From contig JABFGG010000010.1 in the NCBI GenBank assembly GCA_013112575.1, forward strand, positions 1-64,000: DNA of 64,000 nucleotides. Reading direction: 5' to 3'. Origin of the DNA: Chloroflexota bacterium (GTDB taxonomy: Bacteria > Chloroflexota > Anaerolineae > Anaerolineales > UBA11579). Below are positions 14,671 to 24,287 of this stretch, one piece after another (the stretch's first letter is position 1; each line of letters begins with the position of its first letter). The notes under the pieces are model-generated. The model was not told where the DNA came from. It searched no databases and saw nothing but the letters and a program-made list of their open reading frames with translations. The position numbers and the translations under genes were made by a program.

Positions 14671-17535
14671 CTACTTACATACTGTCTCATATGCAGTACA
14701 TACATACCTATTGCTGGATGTATCGAAATACCCAGCTGTACAAACTTCTTCACAAACTTCATTATCCCTTGGAACACAGCTATCCGTAACATCATCATAG
14801 CGTGTGCCAGGTACATCTGCACAAGGATCGAAGTCTTGAGGAGTCTCACAGGCATCCACGTACACTGTCACAGTAGTACATCCTTCGTCACAACTACTCG
14901 TGGTGGATGTTGTCTGACCGGGGACACCGGGAACTGTGGTTTCTCCAGGGACACAGCCTTCCTGGCTGGTGTCATAGTAATAACCCAAGGGGCAGTTGCC
15001 ATTGGACGTATCGTAATCATCGTAAGGCACACAGCCTTGCCCAGTGTCATACTCGCCCACTTCACAGCCATCGTCATCATAAGGCACACAGGTCTCTGAG
15101 GACGTATCCCAGTAACCATTGGGCCCACAATCAGGCTGTCCACCATCATCAGTTGGAACACAGGTGTTTTGGCTGGTATCAAAGATGTAGCCAGGCAAAC
15201 ACTCGCCATCATCACCGGGATCACAGAAACCGGATTCGGGATTGTACCCATTGGGATAACCGGGGTCGTAAGCCGTCAACGTGGTTGTGCCGGGAATCTC
15301 AGACTGGAAATCATCTTCACCACCAGGGCAGTAGTTGTCCGGCGTGCAGCACTCGTACTCCGAATTATATACAGAACCGGGGTTACATTGGCCACCTGTG
15401 GGGATACACTGTTCCGTCAGAGTGTCCATGTAGTAGCCAGGGCCACAACCATCATCATCCGTGTAGCACTGCCCATCCACGTACACACCACCGATCTCAG
15501 AACAACGATCGTATTCGTCGCTGCCATCATCAGGTGTTTCACAAACACCATTGGCATTGCGCACCTGGCCTTCATGACATGGTGGCTCAGTTTGGCTAAC
15601 ACCGTAGTCATAGCCGTCATCTGTGGTTTGATCTTTGTTGTCGTCGCCAGTCGGTTCACAGGTACGGTTATCAAAGCTGGCCAATCCTGTGAAGGGCGGG
15701 CAGCCATCGTCATCGGTCGGGATAGTGGTCTGGCCGGGTATTTCACCATTCTGACCGCCATCATCGCCAGGAACACAACCTTGCTCATAGTCGAACACGT
15801 AGCCAGGCTCACAACCTTCGTCAGTGGTCGGCCAGCAACGGTCATATTCGTAGTTATAGTAGTAACCTTCTTCACAGCCAAAGTTATCTTCGGGGATGTA
15901 GTTACAGCAATTGATCGACTCATCGAAGAAGTAACCCTCGGCGCACAGACCCTCATCGCCACCACCGGGCGGTTCACAGTAACCAGTTTCCAGGTTGTAG
16001 TCCCAGTCACCGCACTCATTGCCACCATCATCTGGCGTACAACCAAATTCTGTCCAGGTTGTGCCTTGCGGACAGCCATCATCTGTGCGTTCACACTGGC
16101 CTGTGGAGGTATTGAAGGTTTCGTACTCACCACAGTAAACATCCAGGTCATTCGGGTCGGTTTCCGATTGGTAGTCATCAAAGGTCACCAAGGGAGCAGC
16201 GCTTGGCGCACTGGGAGCGGCATCAAAAGTCACCAGAGAATTACCAGCAGGCTTGGCAGTTTGAGGTACAAATGCAACCAGACCATTACCATTGTGGTTC
16301 CCGGTCTGGCCGTTAGCGCCCACACACATCGTAAAGTTGATGTTGGCATTCGTGGGTGGGCGGGGGCCCGTACAAATCAACACGCCACCATCTTCCACAC
16401 AATTGAAATCATTGCCGTAGAATGTCGCTCCAACTTCATCAGGGGATGCATCCGTATCCAGAATAACCGTGATGGTGCCATCATCATTGGGACAACCCGC
16501 TGCGATGCGGTTGATAGTTGGCGGTGCCACAGGTTCACAGTCTTCATCGCCGGGCGTATCGCCACCACGCGGCACACAGAACGGAGTGCCAGTTTCAACA
16601 CAGAAGGGCGCCATGGCGCGGTTCTGTCCCTTGGGAATACAGCGGAAACCCAGGTCTTCACGTGTGGTGAGGGGGTCTAAAGCAAAACGATCTGCGGAAC
16701 GCGCATCTTCGGGGGTAGAGTTCCAACCACCGCCGCGTACCACCTTTTCTGTCAGGCCCTCATCATCGCCGGGGCCCTGTGGATTTACCGACGGGGAGAC
16801 TTCGTAGTAATTCGGGTCGTACCAATCTGCGACCCATTCCATAACATTGCCGGCCATATCGCGCAATTCATATTCGCTTTCGCCGTCAGGCCGCAGGTCC
16901 ACGTCATCGGTCTGTGGCTCTTCAGGGAAGCGATCATTATTGATCCCGCTTGTGTTAGCCAGCTCTTCTGTCGGTTGGCTATCACCCCAGGGGTACAGGA
17001 ATCCGGTATCACTGCGAGCTGCATATTCCCACTCAGCTTCGGTGGGCAGCCGCATGTCAACGTATTCACAGTAGGCCTTGGCTTGGAACCAATCTACCCC
17101 AACTACCGGATTATCACCGTAATTGGGGTCGTCGTAGAATTTGCTGGGGCCATCATCACTGATCGTGGGAGGCGTACAGTCGCCATCTTCTACACACTGC
17201 TGGTAAAACGAATTCGTGACTTCGTGCCCGTGGATCAAGAAACCGGGCAGACGTACAGTGTGGAGCGGGAATTCATCATCCCCGGCATTGAGGTCTTCAT
17301 CAGTGCTGCCCATGTTGAACTCACCAGGAGATACGAACACCAACAACTGTGCTTCGACGGCTACAAGGTCAACCTCAGGTTGGGTATTAACTTCTTCACC
17401 CTGCCCGGCTTGCTCTCCCTGACTACCAGCCGATCCACTGAGGTCGATGCCATTGCAGGCAGATAACGCTGTGAAGACCAGACTACAGACCCCCAGGAAA
17501 TGGAACAAGGACTTGGATATCTTAAGCGTAAACAT
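14671..17535 (-). CDS. Large lipoprotein: FGE-sulfatase-like domain plus cysteine-rich repeats
   Basis: The 954-residue protein starts at an ATG with GGAGGAG and has a lipobox (LVFTALSAC). Residues ~65-310 form a formylglycine-generating-enzyme/sulfatase-modifying-factor fold: FVSPGEFNMGSTDEDLN, VTNSFYQQCVEDGDC, PVVGVDWFQAKAYCEYVDMRLPTEAEWEYAAR, ELRDMAGNVMEWVADWYD, VVRGGGWNS, GFRCIPKG. The Cys pair of true FGE is not seen, so a binding role is likelier than catalysis. From ~residue 465 there are about fourteen short repeats of the form C-x-x-GY-Y/F-x-D-x(4-6)-C-x-P, joined by Asp/Gly/Thr linkers (e.g. CPLGYYYDTSQEGCVPGETT). The even Cys pairing suggests a disulfide-rich stalk on the cell surface. 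Probably adhesion or surface recognition; function inferred. Confidence 0.85.
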   Translation of the reverse strand: MFTLKISKSLFHFLGVCSLVFTALSACNGIDLSGSAGSQGEQAGQGEEVNTQPEVDLVAVEAQLLVFVSPGEFNMGSTDEDLNAGDDEFPLHTVRLPGFLIHGHEVTNSFYQQCVEDGDCTPPTISDDGPSKFYDDPNYGDNPVVGVDWFQAKAYCEYVDMRLPTEAEWEYAARSDTGFLYPWGDSQPTEELANTSGINNDRFPEEPQTDDVDLRPDGESEYELRDMAGNVMEWVADWYDPNYYEVSPSVNPQGPGDDEGLTEKVVRGGGWNSTPEDARSADRFALDPLTTREDLGFRCIPKGQNRAMAPFCVETGTPFCVPRGGDTPGDEDCEPVAPPTINRIAAGCPNDDGTITVILDTDASPDEVGATFYGNDFNCVEDGGVLICTGPRPPTNANINFTMCVGANGQTGNHNGNGLVAFVPQTAKPAGNSLVTFDAAPSAPSAAPLVTFDDYQSETDPNDLDVYCGEYETFNTSTGQCERTDDGCPQGTTWTEFGCTPDDGGNECGDWDYNLETGYCEPPGGGDEGLCAEGYFFDESINCCNYIPEDNFGCEEGYYYNYEYDRCWPTTDEGCEPGYVFDYEQGCVPGDDGGQNGEIPGQTTIPTDDDGCPPFTGLASFDNRTCEPTGDDNKDQTTDDGYDYGVSQTEPPCHEGQVRNANGVCETPDDGSDEYDRCSEIGGVYVDGQCYTDDDGCGPGYYMDTLTEQCIPTGGQCNPGSVYNSEYECCTPDNYCPGGEDDFQSEIPGTTTLTAYDPGYPNGYNPESGFCDPGDDGECLPGYIFDTSQNTCVPTDDGGQPDCGPNGYWDTSSETCVPYDDDGCEVGEYDTGQGCVPYDDYDTSNGNCPLGYYYDTSQEGCVPGETTVPGVPGQTTSTTSSCDEGCTTVTVYVDACETPQDFDPCADVPGTRYDDVTDSCVPRDNEVCEEVCTAGYFDTSSNRYVCTAYETVCK

Positions 17536-17679
17536 TGCTCCTCCAATAACTAATACAAAAAATTGAGCGAATTAAACGGAAATATGCACCTGAGCTTTGA
17601 TTTCCTCTTCAATATCACACACACCTCCAAAAGTAATATTACTTGATTTCTATACACATAACGTTCAAAAATTCACTTT

Positions 17680-17712
17680 TGTTATCAAAAAAGGCGCACA
17701 ATGTGCGCCTTT
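17680..17712 (-). terminator. Terminator of the transketolase-transaldolase operon
   Basis: Stem AAAGGCGCAC / GTGCGCCTTT (17690-17699, 17703-17712); on the minus strand it is followed by TTTTTTGATAAC. Confidence 0.85.
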
Positions 17713-17740
17713 GATTAGGAAATAGGTACTACTAGACAGG

Positions 17741-18865
17741 TTAGCTTACAGCCTGGAGTCGCCTTTCCTCCACCGTCTCCAACAGGTCCTTGAAAGCCTT
17801 ACTGAAGGCAGCCACACCTTCATCTTCTAATTCCTGGGTAGCCTTCGCTAAGGACAAACTAACTTCTTCCAGGTCAGCCAAAGCCTGCCGGGAAACTTCA
17901 ACATCCTCTTCAATCGTCAGCTTGGCCGTCCCGTGATCCTTGAAAGCTTCCAGCGTATTAGGTGGCACTGTGTTGACCGTATCTGCGCCGATTAATTCAT
18001 CGATATACAGAGTGTCGGGATAATCGGGGTTTTTGGTGCTGGTCGAAGCCCACAAAGGCCGCTGTACACGTGCCCCTTTCTCTTTCAAGGCAGCAAAACG
18101 TTCACTCTCAAAAACATTCTTGAACAATTGATAGGCCATAACAGCATTAGCTACCGCCACTTTGCCCTGCAAGTTAGCCGCTGTCTGGGCATGGGGGCCT
18201 TCATCTCGAACCAGATCTTGCAGCCAGCCATCGATTTTTGAGTCAATCCGCGAAACAAAGAAGGAGGCCACCGAGGCGATATTCTCAATGCCCTCACCCT
18301 TCGCAACCCGCTCTTCCAGCCCAGCCACATAGGCTTCCATCACCTCAGCATAACGCTCCTGGGAAAAGATTAGCGTAATGTTGATGTTCAGGCCATTAGC
18401 CAGCGAGCGTTGAATTGCAGGAATGCCCGCTTTGGTGGCCGGTATCTTGACCATCAGGTTAGGACGATCCACCGTCTCCCACAAACGTTGGGCTTCATCA
18501 CAGGTGGCATCCGTGTCATGGGCCAGATCCGGGTTGACCTCAATGCTGACGTAACCATCACCGCCATTTGTAGAAGCATAAACACCGGCAAACAGGTCAC
18601 ATGCCGCTTGAATATCTTCAATGGCCAGGCGGTCGAAGATCTCTAAAGCCGTCAAACCTTCGGCGGCCAGTGGTTGCAGGTCATCATCATAATCGTTCGA
18701 GTCGCCGATAGCCTTTTTGAAAATGCTGGGGTTAGAAGTCACGCCATAGATATCGCCACGATCGATCATTGCAGCCAGTTCGCCGTTCTCCAGCAAGCGG
18801 CGCTCAATATTGTCGTACCATAGAGATTGGCCTAGCTCGTATACTGCCTTGGGGGTTGTGGTCAT
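17741..18865 (-). CDS. tal: Transaldolase
   Basis: Transfers a dihydroxyacetone unit from sedoheptulose 7-phosphate to glyceraldehyde 3-phosphate. Family motifs: LWYDNIERRLLENGELAAMID, GVTSNPSIFKKAI, EVNPDLAHDTDATCDEAQRLW, the Schiff-base lysine in NLMVKIPATKAG, INITLIFSQERY and ASFFVSRIDSKID. The 374-residue length and TSNPSIF motif place it in the long Tal group found in Actinobacteria and Chloroflexi rather than the short E. coli TalB type. It is last in the operon tkt-methyltransferase-tal, 24 bp after the methyltransferase, and closes with a strong terminator. Confidence 0.95.
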   Translation of the reverse strand: MTTTPKAVYELGQSLWYDNIERRLLENGELAAMIDRGDIYGVTSNPSIFKKAIGDSNDYDDDLQPLAAEGLTALEIFDRLAIEDIQAACDLFAGVYASTNGGDGYVSIEVNPDLAHDTDATCDEAQRLWETVDRPNLMVKIPATKAGIPAIQRSLANGLNINITLIFSQERYAEVMEAYVAGLEERVAKGEGIENIASVASFFVSRIDSKIDGWLQDLVRDEGPHAQTAANLQGKVAVANAVMAYQLFKNVFESERFAALKEKGARVQRPLWASTSTKNPDYPDTLYIDELIGADTVNTVPPNTLEAFKDHGTAKLTIEEDVEVSRQALADLEEVSLSLAKATQELEDEGVAAFSKAFKDLLETVEERRLQAVS

Positions 18866-18889
18866 AATAAGAAACTCCTTCTACCTTTA

Positions 18890-19744
18890 TCAGTCAAAAA
18901 TATATTCAATTTTAAGTTCACTGAAACGCGCTTTCATGACTTCAATCGCTTCAGGATTATTGTCAATCAGCAAACAACGCCGTCCCAATTCCAGCGCCGC
19001 CGCACCAGTCGTGCCGGAACCGGCAAAGAAATCCAGCACCAGGTCATCTGGGTTAGAGGATGCCTGGACAATACGTCGCAGGATGCCCACGGGTTTTTGC
19101 GTGGGATAACCGGTCTTTTCTTTTCCGGTGGGACTAACGATCGTATGCCACCAGGTATCTGTAGGCAATTTCCCTTTTTCCGCCTTTTCCTTGCCGACCA
19201 GTCCAGGAGCCATATAGGGGATACGGTCGATATCTTCCTGGTTAAAAGTGTAATTGCCAGGGTCTTTGACGTATACGAGGATATTGTCGTGTTTGGCAGG
19301 CCAGCGATTCTTCGGACGCCCACCGTAATCATAGGCCCAGATGATCTCGTTCAGGAAACTCTCACGACCAAAGATGCTGTCGAGCAGCACTTTGCAGTAA
19401 TGCACTTCACGGTAATCAATGTGGAAATACAGAGTGCCATCAGTTGCCAACACCCGGTAGGCTTCTTCCAATCTGGGCTTCAGAAAAGCCAGGAAATCAT
19501 CGAAGGCATCCTCAAAGGCTTTGGTGCCGATCACTTCAGTGGCATAACGTTGCCCCTGGAAACCTGTGCGGTCACCGATTTCGTTGCGTTCCGTACGTAC
19601 CTGAGTGCGCGCCTGGACCTTGCCAGTATTAAATGGCGGGTCGATGTAGATCAGGTTAGCAACTCCATCTGGAATCGAGCGCAGCACGGCAAGGTTCTCA
19701 CCATGCACAACGCGCGCCCTGAAATCCATATCCATCAATGGCAT
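18890..19744 (-). CDS. Site-specific DNA methyltransferase (N6-adenine/N4-cytosine type)
   Basis: Motif IV (IYIDPPFNTG) comes first and motif I (LDFFAGSGTTGAAALELGRR) near the C-terminus, the beta-class order for DNA amino-methyltransferases that use S-adenosylmethionine. DPPF is the form usual in N6-adenine enzymes. Other parts fit: VLATDGTLYFHIDYREVHYCKVLLDSIFG, WPAKHDNILVYVK, YPTQKPVGILRRIV. At 284 residues it has little room for a target-recognition domain beyond the central insert. No restriction gene lies next to it, so it appears to be an orphan enzyme. It starts 4 bp after the transketolase stop and so is read in the pentose-phosphate operon, an odd location. Confidence 0.9.
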   Translation of the reverse strand: MPLMDMDFRARVVHGENLAVLRSIPDGVANLIYIDPPFNTGKVQARTQVRTERNEIGDRTGFQGQRYATEVIGTKAFEDAFDDFLAFLKPRLEEAYRVLATDGTLYFHIDYREVHYCKVLLDSIFGRESFLNEIIWAYDYGGRPKNRWPAKHDNILVYVKDPGNYTFNQEDIDRIPYMAPGLVGKEKAEKGKLPTDTWWHTIVSPTGKEKTGYPTQKPVGILRRIVQASSNPDDLVLDFFAGSGTTGAAALELGRRCLLIDNNPEAIEVMKARFSELKIEYIFD

Positions 19745-19747
19745 TGA

Positions 19748-21754
19748 CTATTGCTTCAGCGCCAGAGCTTTCTGGACTACATTTTCCACAGTAAAACCTA
19801 ACTTCTCGAAGATCACAGCACCCGGTGCGGACGCACCAAAGCGGTCAATGGCAACCATATCTCCCGTATCGCCGATCCACTCTCGCCATCCCTGGGAGAC
19901 ACCGGCTTCGATCGCCAGGCGGGCCTTGACGTCCGGTAACAATACTTCGTCACGGTAACCTTGCTCCTGCGCTCGGAACAGTTCCCAACTGGGGAAAGAG
20001 ACAAGGCGCACGTTGTGACCTTCTGCAGCAAGGCGTTCGCCAGCCGTAACCATCAGTCCAACCTCAGAACCTGAAGCCATCAGAATGATCTCTGGGGCTC
20101 CTTCGCCCAGATCGGCTAAGACATACGCACCTTTTTGCACTCCATCGGCAGGTGCATATACGCTGCGATCCAGAGTTGGCACGTTTTGGCGGGTAAATAT
20201 CAGGGAAGTGGGTCCATGCCGCCGTTCGATGGCCACACGCCAGGCTTCAGCCACTTCGTTGGCGTCACCGGGGCGTAACGTGACCAGGTTAGGAATGGCA
20301 CGCAAAGCAGCCAAATGCTCTACGGGTTGGTGTGTAGGCCCATCTTCTCCTACACCCACACTGTCGTGTGTGAGAACCCAGATGCTGCCCCAATGCGATA
20401 GTGCCGAAAGCCGTATGGCAGCACGCATGTAATCAGAAAAGACGAGGAAAGTAGCCCCGAAGGGGATGATGCCCGGATACGTTTCCAGGCCGTTGACCAC
20501 TGCGCCCATACCATGTTCACGTACCCCAAAGTTAAAATTGCGCGCTTCGCGTGCCTCTGCCTGATAGGAAGGGCTGTCATCAATCCAGGTTTTTGTTGAA
20601 CCGGTCAAGTCTGCCGAACCACCGATCAGGTCAGGCAGCAGTGGCGCAATGGCGTTTATCACCTTGCCATTCGATACACGTGTGGCCATGCCTTTGTCAT
20701 CGGCCTCAAAAACCGGTATTTCGGCATCCCAGTCTTCTGGGAGCTTATCTTCCTGAATGCGATCAAGATCTGCGGCCAATTCTGCATGCTCTTTGCGATA
20801 AACTTCAATATACTGTTGCCATTCTTTTTCCAGTTCGGTACCCTTGTCAATAGATTCACGATAATGCTCAAGCACATCCTCTGGGATGAAGAACCATGGT
20901 TCCTGAGGCCAGCCCAATTTATCCTTAGCGCCTGCCAGTTCTTCTTCACCAGGTGGTTGGCCGTGGGCCGCGGCCGTATCCTGGCGGGTAGGCAGACCGT
21001 AGCCGATGTGGGTACGTGCTACGATGATAGATGGGCGCTCATCACCTTTAGCAGCCTGTATCGCTGAATCTATGGCCTCAACGTCATTGCCGTCTTCCAC
21101 GTGTTGCACGTGCCAACCGTAAGCTTCAAAACGTTTGCCGCGGTCTTCTGTGAAAGTCACGTCCGTGCTGCCGTCAATAGATATACGATTGTCGTCGTAC
21201 ACATAAACAATTTTGCCCAGCTTGAGGTGCCCGGCAAACGAGGCTGCTTCTGCAGCTACGCCCTCCATCAAGTCACCATCGGTGACGATGGCATAGATGT
21301 AATGGTCAATGAGGTTATGCCCGGGCTTGTTATAACGCGCAGCCAGGTGTGCCTCGGCAATCGCCATACCCACGCCATTAGCCAGACCCTGCCCCAGTGG
21401 GCCTGTCGTTGTCTCTACACCGGCGGTGAGGCCGTACTCAGGATGTCCCGGGGTAATGCTCTCCCACTGCCGGAAGTTCTTGATAGCATCCAGTGAAACG
21501 TCGTAACCAGTGAGGTGCAACAAAGAATATAGAAGCATCGAGCCATGACCGCCTGAAAGAATGAAACGATCGCGGTTCAACCAGGTGGGGTTTTTGGGAT
21601 TGTGGCGCAGGTGACGCTTCCATAACGTGTAAGCGATCGCAGCCGTGCCCATGGGCAATCCAGGGTGGCCGGAGTTGGCAGTTTGTACGGCATCTGCGGA
21701 AAGAAAACGAATAGTGTTGATGGCTTTTTCTTGTAGTTCAGGGGAAGCGGTCAT
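19748..21754 (-). CDS. tkt: Transketolase
   Basis: ThDP enzyme of the pentose-phosphate pathway. Motifs in order: [21 protein letters not shown], the ThDP stretch [106 protein letters not shown] and the late RFGASAPG. The ATG at 21754 starts the canonical [19 protein letters not shown]; an in-frame upstream ATG would add 21 residues with no homology-like features. First gene of the operon with the methyltransferase and transaldolase. A -10-like TACAAT lies about 45 bp upstream on this strand. Confidence 0.97.
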   Translation of the reverse strand: MTASPELQEKAINTIRFLSADAVQTANSGHPGLPMGTAAIAYTLWKRHLRHNPKNPTWLNRDRFILSGGHGSMLLYSLLHLTGYDVSLDAIKNFRQWESITPGHPEYGLTAGVETTTGPLGQGLANGVGMAIAEAHLAARYNKPGHNLIDHYIYAIVTDGDLMEGVAAEAASFAGHLKLGKIVYVYDDNRISIDGSTDVTFTEDRGKRFEAYGWHVQHVEDGNDVEAIDSAIQAAKGDERPSIIVARTHIGYGLPTRQDTAAAHGQPPGEEELAGAKDKLGWPQEPWFFIPEDVLEHYRESIDKGTELEKEWQQYIEVYRKEHAELAADLDRIQEDKLPEDWDAEIPVFEADDKGMATRVSNGKVINAIAPLLPDLIGGSADLTGSTKTWIDDSPSYQAEAREARNFNFGVREHGMGAVVNGLETYPGIIPFGATFLVFSDYMRAAIRLSALSHWGSIWVLTHDSVGVGEDGPTHQPVEHLAALRAIPNLVTLRPGDANEVAEAWRVAIERRHGPTSLIFTRQNVPTLDRSVYAPADGVQKGAYVLADLGEGAPEIILMASGSEVGLMVTAGERLAAEGHNVRLVSFPSWELFRAQEQGYRDEVLLPDVKARLAIEAGVSQGWREWIGDTGDMVAIDRFGASAPGAVIFEKLGFTVENVVQKALALKQ

Positions 21755-21933
21755 GCTGGGAAACTCCAAATTAGTTCGATTTTGCAGGAATAAGACTATT
21801 GTACCGCGTGCCCACATGTCTTTTCACACGCTCACATTCTTGCTTTATGACATTGGCTTTGATAGGATACATTCCGTACCTGAACGTTTTTTCTCCCGCC
21901 AACACTTACAAAACATTATTGGAGGACCTTCTC

Positions 21934-23913
21934 TTGAGTGACTCAAAAAATAATAAGTCCGCTATGAACTGGTATCACGTCGGCGATAAAGATTTGCTGG
22001 AAGAAGGACGCGTTACCACCGTATATGCCAATTCGCATGCCATTTGTCTGGCGCGCACCAAAGAGGGGTACGGGGCACTAAGCAACCGCTGCCCCCATCA
22101 GGGCGGGCCATTAGGTGACGGTTTCCTTCAAAAAGGCAAAGACGGTAATGAATACGTCGTATGCCCTTGGCATGCCTACGAATATGACCCCTTCACCGGA
22201 GAGGTGCCTGGGGAATTCGACGACCCGCCAGTAACCTCTTACCCCATAGAGGTGCGCGAGGATGGCCTGTACGTTGGCCTGGAAGAAGAGCCACGCCCAC
22301 GCACATTGATGGATCAGATGGTGGACACGATGATCAATTGGGGCGTCGACAGTGTCTTTGGCATGGTCGGCCACTCCAACCTGGGCGTAGCCGAAGCCAT
22401 GTACAAGGCAGAGCAGGAAGGGCGCTTACGCTACTTCGGCATCCGCCACGAGGGTGCGGCCGCCTTTGCAGCCACAGGCTACGCCAAGCTAACCGGCAAA
22501 CCAGCAGCCTGCTTCAGCATTGCCGGACCGGGGGCAACCAATCTCTTGACAGGTCTGTGGGATGCCAAGGTGGATCGAGTCCCGGTTTTAGCCCTGACAG
22601 GTCAGGTCAACAGCCAGGTATTGGGCCCCGGCGCATTCCAGGAGATACCCCTGGCAGAAGCCTTTGAGGCTGTAGCGGCCTGGAGCCAGACGGTGCTGCG
22701 CCCGGAGAATGCCAGCGAGTTGATGGCCCTGGCGCTCAAACATGCCATCATTAAACGCGATGTGGGTCATTTGATCTTCCCCGACGAAGTACAAACCCTG
22801 CCTGCCCGCGAGCCGGAACCGGAGCTACCCATCATCGGCCGTGTGGCAAATCCAAAGATTACTCCACCAAAAGAAGATTTGGCGGCAGCAGTGGAAATGC
22901 TGAACGAAGCCGACCGCCCCGCCATCATCGTGGGCAATGGTGGGCGGCCCTTTGCTGCCGAGATCATCAAACTGGCCGAGATGATCGACGCCCCCATCAT
23001 CACCACCTTTAAGGCTAAAGGCACGATCCCCGATGACCACCCCCTGGCATGTGGCGTACTGGGGCGCTCTGGCACGCCAGTCGCCAGCGCGACCATGATG
23101 CGCTCAGACGTATTGTTGGTTTTGGGAGCCAGCTTCAGCAACCACACCAGCATCACTACCAAACGCAAACTCATCCAGGTGGATTTTGACCGTATGATGT
23201 TGGGCAAGTTCCATAAAGTTGATCTGGCAGTGTGGGGCGAGATCGGGGCTACCCTCGATCTGCTGTGTGAGCAATTGGACAGCAAAGAGAGAGTTGAGCG
23301 ACGTGACTACGTGGCACGTTTGTGGATGAACTGGCGCGCCGATAAACAAAAACGAGCTGACCGCATTCCAGCCGACAAGCGCATCCCCAATGCCTTCATC
23401 ATGCAGGAGTTGAACAAGGCTGCCCCAGAGAATGCCGTTATGGCGGTGGATGTTGGCAACAATGCTTATTCCTTTGGGATGTATTTCGAATCCCAACACC
23501 AAGACGTGATCATGTCCGGCTATCTGGGTTCGATCGGCTTTGCCTTTCCCGCCGCGATGGGTGCCTGGGCGGCCGCCCCTGAACGCAAGATTATTGCCGT
23601 GGCAGGCGATGGTGGTTTTGGCCAATACCTGGCCGAGTTCACAACGGCGGTTAAATACAAGATACCCATCACCTTGCTTCTGTTGAACAACTCTGAGTTA
23701 GCCAAGATCAGCCGCGAGCAGCGCGGTGGTGATTTTCACGTATGGCAGACTAGTCTGCATAACCCCAACTTCGCTGAATATGCCAAGAACTGCGGCGGCT
23801 TGGGCATCCGCGTGACCGAGCGGGATGAACTATTGCCAGCCCTAGAAAAGGCCATCGCGCATCAAGACGGGCCGAGCCTGGTCGAGGTCATCAGTGATTC
23901 CGGCCAGTTGTAG
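21934..23913 (+). CDS. Rieske [2Fe-2S] domain fused to a ThDP-dependent acetolactate-synthase-type enzyme
   Basis: Two domains in one chain of 659 residues. Residues ~10-115 are Rieske-like with ligands C53-H55 (CPHQGGPLGDG) and C77-H80 (CPWHAYEYD). The rest is a full ThDP enzyme of the ALS/pyruvate-oxidase group: catalytic Glu173 in RHEGAAAFAATGYA, GPGATNLLTGL, a central nucleotide-type domain (IIVGNGGRPFA, IITTFKAKGTIPDDHPLACGVLGRSGTP), and the GDG...NN motif at 558 (GDGGFGQYLAEFTTAVKYKIP). I use a TTG at 21934 with GGAGG 8 bp upstream. The ATG at 21964 (MNWYHVG) is the other candidate. An electron path from the ThDP site through the Rieske cluster, as in a pyruvate-type dehydrogenase, is an inference. 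Confidence 0.85.
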   Translation: MSDSKNNKSAMNWYHVGDKDLLEEGRVTTVYANSHAICLARTKEGYGALSNRCPHQGGPLGDGFLQKGKDGNEYVVCPWHAYEYDPFTGEVPGEFDDPPVTSYPIEVREDGLYVGLEEEPRPRTLMDQMVDTMINWGVDSVFGMVGHSNLGVAEAMYKAEQEGRLRYFGIRHEGAAAFAATGYAKLTGKPAACFSIAGPGATNLLTGLWDAKVDRVPVLALTGQVNSQVLGPGAFQEIPLAEAFEAVAAWSQTVLRPENASELMALALKHAIIKRDVGHLIFPDEVQTLPAREPEPELPIIGRVANPKITPPKEDLAAAVEMLNEADRPAIIVGNGGRPFAAEIIKLAEMIDAPIITTFKAKGTIPDDHPLACGVLGRSGTPVASATMMRSDVLLVLGASFSNHTSITTKRKLIQVDFDRMMLGKFHKVDLAVWGEIGATLDLLCEQLDSKERVERRDYVARLWMNWRADKQKRADRIPADKRIPNAFIMQELNKAAPENAVMAVDVGNNAYSFGMYFESQHQDVIMSGYLGSIGFAFPAAMGAWAAAPERKIIAVAGDGGFGQYLAEFTTAVKYKIPITLLLLNNSELAKISREQRGGDFHVWQTSLHNPNFAEYAKNCGGLGIRVTERDELLPALEKAIAHQDGPSLVEVISDSGQL

Positions 23914-24004
23914 GGGTGCTAATTCATCACACTCTTAGCCATTTTGTGATTAAAGCGTGTAGAATGAATTTGTCCTTCAATTGGCCAAAAGAAATGGAGC
24001 AACC

Positions 24005-24226
24005 ATGAATGGTGAAAAGCTGTATATCTGTGCAACTTGTTTCCAAACCAGCGCAACCCAAACCGAATGCCATGAACATGGCCTGATGATGGAATGTCAG
24101 CCAGGTGAACCCGGCAATGCTTTGCGCCAACCGGTCAAAAATGGCTATGGCGAATATTGGAACACAGCACCACGCTGGTTCCTGGAGGCAGTCGGCTGGA
24201 TTGAAGCCGGGCCTTCGCTTGATTAG
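24005..24226 (+). CDS. Small unknown protein with a CxxC and CxxHG cluster
   Basis: A 73-residue protein starting at an ATG with GGAG upstream. Its N-terminus YICATCFQTSATQTECHEHGLMMECQPG has Cys and His spaced like a small zinc or metal-binding ribbon. The C-terminal part is neutral and ends in PRWFLEAVGWIEAGPSLD. No family recognised. It follows the Rieske-ThDP gene on the same strand after 91 bp and is closed by a terminator. Confidence 0.65.
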   Translation: MNGEKLYICATCFQTSATQTECHEHGLMMECQPGEPGNALRQPVKNGYGEYWNTAPRWFLEAVGWIEAGPSLD

Positions 24227-24235
24227 AAAAAAAAT

Positions 24236-24264
24236 AAAAGGTCTGCGAATTGCAGGCCTTTTTT
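24236..24264. terminator. Terminator between small Cys protein and suf operon end
   Basis: Stem AAAAGGTCTGC / GCAGGCCTTTT (one G-U pair, 24236-24246 with 24252-24262) with T-run after. Flanking A-runs let it act for the suf operon arriving on the minus strand too. Confidence 0.8.
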
Positions 24265-24287
24265 GATTCAATATATGGAGTTTAACT

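Noticed and set aside
15169..16680. 503-codon plus-strand frame opposite the Cys-rich lipoprotein
   Set aside because: It is a shadow of repeated Asp/Gly/Cys codons on the other strand; the lipoprotein has a signal peptide, lipobox and FGE fold.
17536..17640. Possible 20-codon leader peptide before the lipoprotein gene
   Set aside because: A GGAGGTG precedes a TTG frame ending just before the gene, but no attenuator structure follows.
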